In this document: in pieces, positions 1 to 5,361 of the stretch | Layout: each line of letters starts with the position of its first letter | How positions within the stretch are numbered: the stretch's first letter is position 1 | Source: Dehalococcoidia bacterium | GTDB taxonomy: Bacteria; Chloroflexota; Dehalococcoidia; Tepidiformales; Tepidiformaceae | Direction of reading: 5' to 3' | Assembly (NCBI GenBank): GCA_007126855.1 | Contig: SLAK01000125.1 | Span: 1-5,965 of the forward strand | Length of the DNA: 5,965 nt | The notes under the pieces: model-generated | Database searches by the model: none | The model's input: only the letters and a program-made list of their open reading frames with translations | Told to the model about the DNA's origin: nothing | Made by a program: the position numbers and the translations under genes

Positions 1-72
1 CTGGCTGTGCCTGACGTCGATCCGAGCAACGACCGGCCGGACGGCGACGTCACGTCCGAAGCGTCCGGCTGA
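1..72 (+). CDS. 3' end of an unidentified rightward gene (partial)
   Basis: Reading from base 1, 23 codons stay open and end in TGA at 70-72. Most codons end in G or C, as expected for this genome. The encoded tail is rich in Asp, Ser, Pro and Gly and looks like a disordered C-terminus; I recognise no family. A strong hairpin follows about 50 nt downstream, which is where a terminator would sit. The opposite strand is not excluded as the coding one, because the piece is too short for a firm call. Confidence 0.35.
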   Translation: MAVPDVDPSNDRPDGDVTSEASG

Positions 73-122
73 TCGCATGCCGCCACGAAGATTACGACGA
101 GGACCACGAGGGCGGGAAGCAG

Positions 123-144
123 GCGGAGGCTTCTCAGCCTCCGC
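123..144. terminator. Hairpin between convergent genes, probable bidirectional terminator
   Basis: A perfect 8-bp inverted repeat (GCGGAGGC / GCCTCCGC) with a 6-nt loop lies between the putative gene ending at 72 and the leuA stop at 196. On the plus strand it is followed by the pyrimidine-rich TCTCTCCTC, a poor but recognisable U-tract substitute. On the minus strand it starts about 50 nt beyond the leuA stop and has no T-run. Position and stem strength suggest it ends transcription from both sides. Confidence 0.6.
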
Positions 145-160
145 TCTCTCCTCGTCAACG

Positions 161-195
161 AATCGTCAATCGACAATCGTAAATCGTGAATCGAC
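161..195. repeat. Five-unit heptad tandem repeat AATCGNN
   Basis: AATCG recurs at 161, 168, 175, 182 and 189, an exact 7-nt period, with the last two bases of each unit variable (TC, AC, TA, TG, AC). On the leuA strand it reads NNCGATT and begins immediately after the leuA stop codon. It is more AT-rich than its surroundings. It could be a replication-slippage microsatellite or a dispersed genomic repeat; nothing in the window shows a function. Confidence 0.7.
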
Positions 196-1746
196 CTAAG
201 GATTGGCTCGGACCTCATCGTTGCGGGCGGTCACCAGGATCATGCGGTTCAGCGCGTTCATGTAGGCGCGCGCGCTTGCCACAATGATATCGGTATCCGC
301 GGCCCTGCCCAGATAGGTCTTGCCGTCTTCGGCGATCGTGATGCTCACTTCGCCCTGTGCGTCGATGCCTTCGGTGACGCTCTTCACACTGAACTCCGTC
401 AGCTCCGGCGTCAGCGCGGTGATGCGGTTCATCGCCCGGTACACCGCGTCCACGGGGCCGGTGCCCGTTGCCGCGTCGGTCTTCACGTTGCCCTCGGGAT
501 CGATGAGACGGAGCGTCGCGGTGGGAGTCCCCTTGTCCGTTGCGGTCACCTGCACCAGGTCGAGCTTCCAGGCGGCGTCCTCCATCGACCGCATGTTGTC
601 GGTCACGATGGCGATGAGGTCCCGGTCGTCGACCTCCATCTTCTTGTCCGCCAGCTCCTTGAAGGCGACGAAAGCCCGCGTCATCTCTTCTTCGGTCAGC
701 TCGTAGCCCAGCTCCTGCATATGCATCTTGAAGGCGTGGCGTCCCGAGAGCTTGCCCAGAACCAGCTGCGTGCCCGTCGGGATGCCGATGTCCTCCGGGT
801 CCATGATCTCCCAGGTCTCACGCAGCTTCAGGATGCCGTCCTGGTGGATGCCGGACCCATGCCGGAAGGCGTTCTTGCCCACGATCGCCTTGTTCCACTG
901 CACCGGCATGCCTGAGTAGCGCTCCACCAGTTTGCTCGCCTTGTAAATCTCCTTCGTGTTGATGTCCGTGTGGACCTTGTCGAAGAAGTCAGCGCGCGTC
1001 TTGATGGCCATCACCACCTCCTCCAGCGAGGTGTTGCCGGCCCGCTCGCCGATGCCGTTGATGGTTACCTCCACCTGGCGGGCGCCATGGGTCACCGCGG
1101 CCAGCGTGTTTGCGGTGCACAGCCCCAGGTCGTTCTGGCCATGGAAGCTGAGGCGGGCCTTGTGGATGTTCGGCACGCGCTTCTGGATCTCGTCGAAGAC
1201 CCAGCCGATCTCCTCCGGCATCGCATAGCCGACTGAGTCCGGGATGTTGATTGTCGTCGCGCCGGCATCAACGCAGCGCTGCACGATCTCGAAAATGAAG
1301 TTCGGGTCCGCCCGCGTCGCGTCCATCGGGCTGAACTCGACGTTGCTCGTGTACTGTGCAGCATGACGCACCATGGCTTCCGCCTGCGTCAGGACCTGCT
1401 CCCGGTCCTTGTTCAGCTGGTGCGCCATTTGGATGTCGCTCGTGTTGATGAACACGTGGATGCGCGGGTCGGCCGCTTCCTTGATGGATTCCCAGGCCGT
1501 ATCGATGTCCGTGGGGACCGCGCGGGCCAGCGCGCAGATTGTTGCGTCGCGCACTTCGCGCGAAACGGCGGTGACGGCCTCGAGGTCACCGGGGGTGGAA
1601 CAGGGGAAGCCGGCTTCGATGATGTCGACGCCGAGCCGCTCCAGCTGTTTGGCAATCTCCACTTTTTCGTGGGGGGTAAAGGCGACGCCGGCGGACTGTT
1701 CGCCGTCGCGCAGGGTGGTGTCGAATACGTATACCTTCTCGGTCAC
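196..1746 (-). CDS. leuA: 2-isopropylmalate synthase
   Basis: Catalyses the first committed step of leucine biosynthesis in the cytoplasm, condensing acetyl-CoA with 2-oxoisovalerate. The 516-residue length is normal for full-length LeuA. Residues 8-17 hold the DRE-TIM metallolyase signature (FDTTLRDGEQ, with the metal-binding Asp at 14). Residues 227-240 carry the second family signature (VTINGIGERAGNTS), residues 297-305 GSGIHQDGI, and about 380-510 form the C-terminal regulatory domain that in this family senses leucine. The start is GTG at 1746, with GGGAGG at 1757-1762 ten nt upstream. Oddities: the usual HxH metal motif reads HGQ (His202, Gln204), SDIHM reads SDIQM (103-107), and SAED reads SPMD (139-142). 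These may typify a LeuA subfamily. No other leu or ilv gene is adjacent. A long structured leader lies upstream, so leader-mediated control is plausible. Confidence 0.95.
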   Translation of the reverse strand: MTEKVYVFDTTLRDGEQSAGVAFTPHEKVEIAKQLERLGVDIIEAGFPCSTPGDLEAVTAVSREVRDATICALARAVPTDIDTAWESIKEAADPRIHVFINTSDIQMAHQLNKDREQVLTQAEAMVRHAAQYTSNVEFSPMDATRADPNFIFEIVQRCVDAGATTINIPDSVGYAMPEEIGWVFDEIQKRVPNIHKARLSFHGQNDLGLCTANTLAAVTHGARQVEVTINGIGERAGNTSLEEVVMAIKTRADFFDKVHTDINTKEIYKASKLVERYSGMPVQWNKAIVGKNAFRHGSGIHQDGILKLRETWEIMDPEDIGIPTGTQLVLGKLSGRHAFKMHMQELGYELTEEEMTRAFVAFKELADKKMEVDDRDLIAIVTDNMRSMEDAAWKLDLVQVTATDKGTPTATLRLIDPEGNVKTDAATGTGPVDAVYRAMNRITALTPELTEFSVKSVTEGIDAQGEVSITIAEDGKTYLGRAADTDIIVASARAYMNALNRMILVTARNDEVRANP

Positions 1747-1756
1747 GGTAAAGGTT

Positions 1757-1779
1757 CCTCCCGCCCCGGCCTGCCGGGG
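1757..1779 (-). promoter_or_regulatory. leuA ribosome binding site with adjoining GC hairpin
   Basis: On the minus strand GGGAGG (1762-1757) is the Shine-Dalgarno sequence, 10 nt before the GTG start. Directly 5' of it lies a 6-bp all-GC stem, CCCCGG / CCGGGG with a CAGG loop (1779-1764). The stem ends 1 nt before the Shine-Dalgarno, so an extended or alternative fold could mask ribosome entry. The function is inferred; only the pairing and position are seen. Confidence 0.4.
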
Positions 1780-1931
1780 GCTGCTGGTTCAGGTTGAGCA
1801 CCGGGCTTCGCGAAGATCCGGGAGCACCGGTGACGTAGGTTCAAAGGGGTACGCCTCGTCCCGCAAGGGGAACAAGCACGGTAGGCCCGCATCGCGGCGC
1901 TGCGCCCTGAACTTAGGAATGAATGGGGACA

Positions 1932-2040
1932 GCATGCGGCGCGCTCGCGGGCTAGCTGGCAGCCCGGAGCGTGCGCCCCGGTGAGTCCGGGGCGGTGCGA
2001 GTCTCCTCTGTGAGGTGTGCGGCAAAGCGCGCATGCATGC
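1932..2040 (-). ncRNA. Candidate structured leader RNA of leuA (multi-branched)
   Basis: Read on the minus strand, the ends of this block pair over a long range. GCATGC (2040-2035) pairs with GCATGC (1937-1932), and after a small internal loop GCGCGCT (2032-2026) pairs with AGCGCGC (1945-1939), 13 bp in all. The closed domain holds three local hairpins: CCTC/GAGG with a triloop (2015-2005), CGCCCCGG/CCGGGGCG with loop ACTCA (1994-1974), and CGGGCT/AGCCCG with a 7-nt loop (1966-1948). It lies about 190-290 nt upstream of the leuA start on the same strand. I see no leucine-rich leader peptide, no T-box UGGN element and no riboswitch class I know. GC-rich DNA forms hairpins easily, so the long-range stem is the main support. 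Confidence 0.35.
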
Positions 2041-2045
2041 AAGTC

Positions 2046-2074
2046 ATTTCAACCTAATCCTCGCCTGAATGCAA
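2046..2074 (-). promoter_or_regulatory. Candidate leuA promoter
   Basis: On the minus strand TTGCAT (2074-2069) and TGAAAT (2051-2046) are separated by 17 nt and match the sigma-70 hexamers 3/6 and 4/6. Initiation about 7 nt downstream would fall near 2039, right at the 5' edge of the paired leader domain. The hexamers are weak; spacing and position carry the call. Confidence 0.28.
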
Positions 2075-2098
2075 TCCGTTCAACAGGGGTCTTCACCA

Positions 2099-2120
2099 GA
2101 TGGTCGCGAAGGTCGCCATC
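2099..2120 (-). terminator. Weak hairpin downstream of the DsrE-family gene
   Basis: On the minus strand GATGGCGA pairs with TCGC plus CATC across a 3-nt loop and a 3-nt bulge (8 bp). It begins 40 nt after the TGA at 2160-2162. No T-run follows, so it is at best a weak or factor-assisted terminator separating this gene from the leuA leader. Confidence 0.2.
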
Positions 2121-2159
2121 TTGGTCTCGCTTCGAACTGCCCGCAGCCGGTGGCTCAGC

Positions 2160-2522
2160 TCAAACTGTGACTACTTTGTCGGCAGCAGCGATGTGCTCCG
2201 CATACTCCTTCGGAGTGGCAAAGGAGGCGTTCTTACCGGCGAGGTCTGCCTCGGTCACCCCACGGGCGCCGCTGCAGCCACCTCAGACATAGAACTGCAC
2301 ACCTTTGCCGACAAGCTCACGGAGGGTTTCGCCGACGTTTCTCCATCCCACGGGGTTGAGCGCGTCGGCAATATCCTGCTTCATCAGATAGACGGCTTCA
2401 CCAACCAGGAAGACCTCCGGTTCGTGCCCGGCTTCGAGCGCGCCGGTGGCCGTGAGCAGTGGAAGCACAGCGCGGGTGGGATCATCCGAACCGAAACTTC
2501 CCGAGATCATGAACGTAGCCAT
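2160..2522 (-). CDS. DsrE-family protein, probable selenoprotein (Sec80, in-frame TGA)
   Basis: A DsrE/DsrF-like small cytoplasmic sulfur-relay or redox protein; its exact partner is unknown. Reading from ATG at 2522 reaches TGA at 2283-2285 after 79 codons. The same frame then continues for 40 codons to a second TGA at 2160-2162, giving 120 residues, the family's usual length. The N-terminus (MATFMISGSFGSDDPT) and middle (GEAVYLM) match DsrE-like proteins. The segment past the TGA (GGCSGARGV, then EYAEHIAAADKVVTV) is the expected C-terminus. The TGA occupies the family's conserved active-site Cys in FYVCGGC, giving Sec80-Gly-Gly-Cys83. A SECIS-like hairpin follows at once. An AAAGGGGG Shine-Dalgarno lies about 7 nt before the ATG. 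It is 124 nt downstream of the CYTH gene on the same strand. Alternatives are a TGT/TGC-to-TGA nonsense mutation or a sequencing error; intact frame and codon use downstream argue against decay. Confidence 0.85.
2246..2277 (-). promoter_or_regulatory. Candidate bacterial SECIS element
   Basis: Numbering mRNA bases after the UGA (base 1 = 2282), bases 6-9 pair with 34-37 and 12-14 with 29-31. After a bulged A28, bases 15-19 pair with 23-27, closing a GUG loop at 20-22 (2263-2261). The lower internal loop is AG opposite AG, able to form tandem G-A pairs. An apical loop starting GU about 20 nt past the UGA, inside the coding sequence, fits what is known of SelB-binding bacterial SECIS hairpins. 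The fold was derived by hand. Confidence 0.65.
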
Positions 2523-2569
2523 GTGATGCCCCCTTTCAACTCAACCCCCGGGCTGCGGGCGGCATTCGG

Positions 2570-2598
2570 AGCGTATGCCAACCACGTGGACATTGCAA
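2570..2598 (-). promoter_or_regulatory. Candidate promoter of the DsrE-family gene
   Basis: On the minus strand TTGCAA (2598-2593, 4/6 to TTGACA) and TACGCT (2575-2570, TANNNT type) are spaced 17 nt apart in the gap between the CYTH stop and the DsrE ATG. This would allow the DsrE-like gene to be transcribed separately from the CYTH gene, with a leader of about 40 nt. The match is modest. Confidence 0.3.
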
Positions 2599-2646
2599 TG
2601 GGTGTTCCCTGGGATGGCGACTTGTGTCTACGTGTGGCCGCCGCCC

Positions 2647-3300
2647 TCATCCCAGCGGGGACCGCTGCCCGGTTGCTTCCAACGCTGCCTCGAACTTGGA
2701 GGCCGGGGCCGGCTCTACGCCGGTTTCCCGCCGCAGGGCCTCGACAAAGGGCAGCGCCTGTTCGATGGACTGCACTTCCACTTCGATGCGCACCAGCCTC
2801 TCCGGCGGCAATGCGTCGCCGCGGGGGATGGTGGCTGTGTCGATGGCCACTTCGCCCAGCGTGCCCGCGCTGTCGGCGAGCGAAAACAGCTCCCGGCTGG
2901 TGTGGATGTCGAACAATTGGACCAGCTGTTGTCCCCGAAGGATTAAGCGCAGCGCCTCGCCGAAGCGGCCCGGCAGAGATTGGAGGTCCGGGATACGTGC
3001 GGGCTCGACTGCTTCGGTGATTTCCTCACGCTGGCGCAGCCCATCGGCCATAATCGCCGTCGACTTCAGCGTCGCTTCCGCGTGCTCCCCATTCCTGCGT
3101 ACGCGGCAGGTGTAGCCGGCCGTGATGACATGCCAGCCGGCCGTGTCGAAGTACGTGTCGTACAGCTCAACCCGCCCGGCGGGCTCAAGGCGATAACCCG
3201 CAACCAGGTCACGCGTGAGCCAGCGGACCACGCCTTCCAGGTCGTCCGTCGCGAACTGCCACTCGGTTTCTTGGTTGCTCCCGCGGGCGCTCCATGCCAT
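2647..3300 (-). CDS. CYTH-domain protein (triphosphate tunnel family)
   Basis: CYTH proteins form an eight-stranded tunnel that binds triphosphates such as inorganic triphosphate, thiamine triphosphate or ATP with divalent metals. Numbered from ATG 3300 (217 residues), family features run in order: ETEWQ (11-15) in place of the ExExK motif, YDTYFDT (47-53), CRVRR (65-69), ATLKS (76-80), REE (91-93), EVAID (150-154), RIEVEVQS (171-178) and SKFEAAL (201-207). It is a lone CYTH domain: no CHAD domain follows. The lysine of ExExK is Gln15, while the other basic and acidic positions persist, so activity is likely but uncertain. An alternative GTG start at 3357 adds 19 residues and has GGAAGG only 1 nt upstream; ATG 3300 has no clear Shine-Dalgarno but fits the family start better. 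The substrate cannot be told from sequence. Confidence 0.8.
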   Translation of the reverse strand: MAWSARGSNQETEWQFATDDLEGVVRWLTRDLVAGYRLEPAGRVELYDTYFDTAGWHVITAGYTCRVRRNGEHAEATLKSTAIMADGLRQREEITEAVEPARIPDLQSLPGRFGEALRLILRGQQLVQLFDIHTSRELFSLADSAGTLGEVAIDTATIPRGDALPPERLVRIEVEVQSIEQALPFVEALRRETGVEPAPASKFEAALEATGQRSPLG

Positions 3301-3437
3301 GGGAATATGGTACCCGGCCTGTAGCAGCCCGCGCCCGTACCATGGCCCGGGTTGCACGCCTTCCGGCGGGCCCGCATGCTACGGCACGCGGAAACAAACC
3401 AAACAGTAAGCACGAACGTGTGCGGAGGTATCTGGCG

Positions 3438-4625
3438 ATGGTGATGGCACTCGACGAAATCAAGGTCCTGGACCTCTCGCGGCTGGCCCCGGGGCCCTAT
3501 TGCTCCATGCTGCTGGCCGATTTTGGCGCCGATGTGACGCTCGTCGAAGCAGTGCCCGGCACTTCTTCCAAGCTGGGCAGCAGCGCCACGCGCTCCAGCG
3601 AATCCGCCGAGCGCGCCGCTGCCTTTAACGCCCTGGGCCGCGGCAAGAAATCCATCGCGCTCAACCTGAAGGACCCGGCCGCGCGCGAAATCTTCTACAG
3701 GATGGCCGAATCAGCCGACGTTGTGCTCGAAGGCTTTCGCCCCGGCGTCGTCCAGCGCCTTGGCGTCGATTACGAGACGCTGTCGAAGATCAACCCGCGC
3801 ATCATCTACTGCTCCCTGAGCGGCTTCGGCCAGACCGGCCCCTACAGCAACCTGGTCGGCCACGACATCAACTACATCTCCGTCGGCGGAGCGCTCGGCG
3901 TCACCGGCCGCCCCGGCACACCCCCCGCCATCCCCATCAACCTTGTCGCCGACTTCGCCGGCGGCGGGATGCATGCCGCCCTGGCCATCTGCATGGCCAT
4001 CATCGCGCGCGAGCGCACCGGCCGCGGCCAGAACATCGATATCTCGATGAGCGATGGCGTCCTGTCCCTCATGACCAGCGCCTTCACCGGTTTCTTCGCC
4101 AATAACCAGGTCATCAAGCCGGGCGAATACCTTCTGAATGGCGGGGTACCCTGGTATAACACCTACGAATGCAGCGACGGCCGCTGGTTCTCCATCGGCA
4201 GCATCGAACCGCACTTCTACGAAGCGCTCTGCCGCGTCCTCGGCACGGAGGAATTCCTGGATAAGCAGTTCGACCAGTCCATCTACTCCGATATGCAGGA
4301 GAAGTGGGCCGGGATCTTTAAGACCAAGACCGCCGACGAGTGGATGGAGATCATGTCTCGCTACGACATCTGCGCCGCGCCGGTGCTCGAAATGGACCGC
4401 GTGGTGACCGACCCCCACAACGTCGCACGGGAGATGGTCGTCGAGGTCGACTCGCCCGTCGGCAAAGTGAAGCAGATTGGCATCGGCGCCAAGCTCAGCG
4501 AGACCCCCGGCCAGGTCCGGAGCACGTCTCCGATAGTTGGCCAGCACACCGACGACGTGCTGAAGTCGCTCGGTTATGACGATGCGAAGATCGGCGAACT
4601 TCGCTCCAGCGGTGCCGTGGGGTAG
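3438..4625 (+). CDS. CaiB/BaiF family acyl-CoA enzyme, alpha-methylacyl-CoA racemase-like
   Basis: A family III CoA-transferase fold protein (CaiB/BaiF) of 395 residues, typical length, acting on CoA thioesters in the cytoplasm. The N-terminal LDLSRLAPGPYCSMLLADFGADV (11-33) and GRGKKSIALNLK (67-78) are family hallmarks. His142 (GHDINY), Asp172 (ADF) and Glu257 (SIEPHFY) keep the spacing of 30 and 85 residues of the racemase catalytic residues His126, Asp156 and Glu241 of M. tuberculosis MCR, as I recall them. GGVPWYNTYECSDGRW (235-250) is also racemase-like. That favours a 2-methylacyl-CoA racemase over a transferase, though the family is hard to split by sequence. The start is ATG 3438, with GGAGG at 3424-3428 nine nt upstream; the frame is open back to 3294 but that part is not family-like. 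It is divergent from the CYTH gene, and an antitoxin-like gene follows after 70 nt. Confidence 0.88.
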   Translation: MVMALDEIKVLDLSRLAPGPYCSMLLADFGADVTLVEAVPGTSSKLGSSATRSSESAERAAAFNALGRGKKSIALNLKDPAAREIFYRMAESADVVLEGFRPGVVQRLGVDYETLSKINPRIIYCSLSGFGQTGPYSNLVGHDINYISVGGALGVTGRPGTPPAIPINLVADFAGGGMHAALAICMAIIARERTGRGQNIDISMSDGVLSLMTSAFTGFFANNQVIKPGEYLLNGGVPWYNTYECSDGRWFSIGSIEPHFYEALCRVLGTEEFLDKQFDQSIYSDMQEKWAGIFKTKTADEWMEIMSRYDICAAPVLEMDRVVTDPHNVAREMVVEVDSPVGKVKQIGIGAKLSETPGQVRSTSPIVGQHTDDVLKSLGYDDAKIGELRSSGAVG

Positions 4626-4636
4626 GAACCTGCGCC

Positions 4637-4695
4637 GGGGCGGCTGCCCGGGTCTGGACGCTATACTCGATCCATACGCGCCGAGGAGCCGCCCC
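4637..4695. repeat. 9-bp inverted repeat bracketing the antitoxin gene promoter
   Basis: GGGGCGGCT (4637-4645) and AGCCGCCCC (4687-4695) are perfect reverse complements 41 nt apart. They enclose the TATACT -10 candidate, and the right arm ends directly against the ATG at 4696, overlapping the Shine-Dalgarno. The pair could be a DNA operator, or an RNA hairpin hiding the start in transcripts reading through from the CaiB-like gene. A chance GC-rich match is possible. Confidence 0.5.
4662..4667 (+). promoter_or_regulatory. Candidate -10 box of the antitoxin-like gene
   Basis: TATACT matches the -10 consensus 5/6 in an otherwise GC-rich gap. It lies 29 nt ahead of the ATG, leaving room for a short leader containing the GAGGAG Shine-Dalgarno (4683-4688). 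No -35 hexamer is visible 16-18 nt upstream, so an activator or a tolerant sigma factor would be needed. Confidence 0.35.
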
Positions 4696-5010
4696 ATGGC
4701 AGCACCCGAGCTACCTCGTGAGCAATACATCGTCGATGCCGAAGGCCGGCGCATCGCGGTCATCATCGACATCGACGTATACGAAGAGATGCTTGAGGAG
4801 CTCGAGCAGCTTGAGGATCTCCGTGCCCTGGAGGCCGCGCGCGCAGTGCCGGGCGAAGATCAGGATGCGGACGAGTTTTTCGAGGAGCTGGACAGGGAGC
4901 GCGGGTGGCGTACCGCCTGCGACGACGCGAGGCGGGAGGGTGGTGAGCCCCGCCCCGCTGAGGAGGTCTTCGCAGAGATTGAGCGGGAGCGAGGCTGGTC
5001 TATCCCGTAA
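4696..5010 (+). CDS. Phd/YefM-like antitoxin-type protein
   Basis: A 104-residue acidic protein. Residues 10-48 (QYIVDAEGRRIAVIIDIDVYEEMLEELEQLEDLRALEAA) resemble the core of Phd/YefM/RelB-type antitoxins: a short beta-hairpin dimerisation region and then a helix, before a charged tail that in such proteins wraps the toxin. The tail carries a duplicated motif, EFFEELDRERGW (60-71) and EVFAEIERERGW (90-101), identical at 8 of 12 positions. The start is ATG 4696, with GAGGAG 7 nt upstream. Antitoxins of this kind repress their own promoter, and the inverted repeat just upstream suits that. No RelE/ParE/Doc-like toxin follows, so it may be an orphan or pair with a toxin elsewhere. The family assignment is by pattern only. 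Confidence 0.7.
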   Translation: MAAPELPREQYIVDAEGRRIAVIIDIDVYEEMLEELEQLEDLRALEAARAVPGEDQDADEFFEELDRERGWRTACDDARREGGEPRPAEEVFAEIERERGWSIP

Positions 5011-5015
5011 CCACT

Positions 5016-5030
5016 GGCGGGTCACCCGCC
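5016..5030. terminator. Short GC hairpin after the antitoxin-like gene
   Basis: GGCGGG TCA CCCGCC starts 6 nt past the TAA at 5008-5010. The stem is perfect but no T-run follows, so it is a weak or Rho-assisted terminator candidate. Confidence 0.3.
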
Positions 5031-5063
5031 CACGCCCAACCGCTGATTCCGCTAGCATAGTCC

Positions 5064-5361
5064 CATGCCTGAAGAACGAGACCGGGACGACCACGCGCCT
5101 GAGCGCAGGAACGATGATGGCGAAGGCGACAAAGAACAGGACCGCGGCCACCGCCCCGGCGAGCAGCACCAGCCCGAACATTCGGTCGACCAGGGCGCCG
5201 ATGAGGTCATGCCCGAAGAGCGCGATAGCGAAGAAGAGGGGCGCACGAACGTTGACGTCCACGAGCCTCGCGACGATCGCGCCCGGCCGCGCCGCGGGCA
5301 GGCCCTGCGCCCCCGGGAGCGCGACGAAGAAGCGAAGGAAGAAGAGCCCGAAGACGCCCAG
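5064..5361 (-). other. Membrane-protein-like reading frame with unresolved ends
   Basis: This fills most of the gap between the antitoxin-like gene and the SMP-30-like gene. One minus-strand frame reads as three hydrophobic segments: LGVFGLFFLRFFVALPG (from 5361), APLFFAIALFGHDLIGALV, and a longer one containing FGLVLLAGAVAAVLFFVAFA and ending IIVPALRR near 5090. Its third codon positions are nearly all G or C, better than in the opposing plus-strand frame, and this bias fades left of about 5064. There is no ATG, GTG or TTG in frame ahead of the first segment (CTG at 5361 is possible; GTG 5262 drops the first segment). No stop occurs in frame until 4711, inside the antitoxin gene's antisense. 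It may be a small membrane gene with a nonstandard start, a frameshifted gene or a decayed remnant. I recognise no family. Confidence 0.35.

Noticed and set aside
1854..1888. T-box-like antiterminator/terminator signature on the leuA strand: GGGCCTACCGTG followed by a CTTG(T)TCCC/GGGACGAG hairpin.
   Set aside because: It resembles the GGGTGGNACCGCG element and following stem, but the UGGN bases that pair with the tRNA acceptor end are missing and no stem I/specifier architecture is evident.
1743..2042. Minus-strand ORFs in the leuA leader that might be leader peptides.
   Set aside because: They carry no run of Leu, Ile or Val codons, are Arg/Pro/His-rich, and overlap the structured region without family likeness.
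2283..2522. A 79-residue DsrE-like protein ending at the first TGA.
   Set aside because: It stops exactly at the active-site position and lacks the C-terminal third, which is present in frame just beyond with intact codon use.
2523..2646. A possible CHAD domain after the CYTH domain, as in many CYTH-CHAD fusions.
   Set aside because: Only 124 nt separate the CYTH stop from the DsrE start, with no matching frame; the protein is a lone CYTH domain.
2100..3020. A long plus-strand ORF (306 codons) across the DsrE-like and CYTH genes.
   Set aside because: It is Arg/Pro/Ala-rich with no family likeness and lies antisense to two recognisable genes; it is a shadow frame.
3294..3437. An upstream extension of the CaiB-like ORF to an ATG at 3294.
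   Set aside because: The added 48 residues are not family-like and overlap the CYTH start region, while ATG 3438 has a well-placed GGAGG.
3711..4772. A 353-codon minus-strand ORF opposite the CaiB-like gene.
   Set aside because: Its Asp/Gly/Ala-rich composition is the mirror of a well-supported gene; common in GC-rich DNA.
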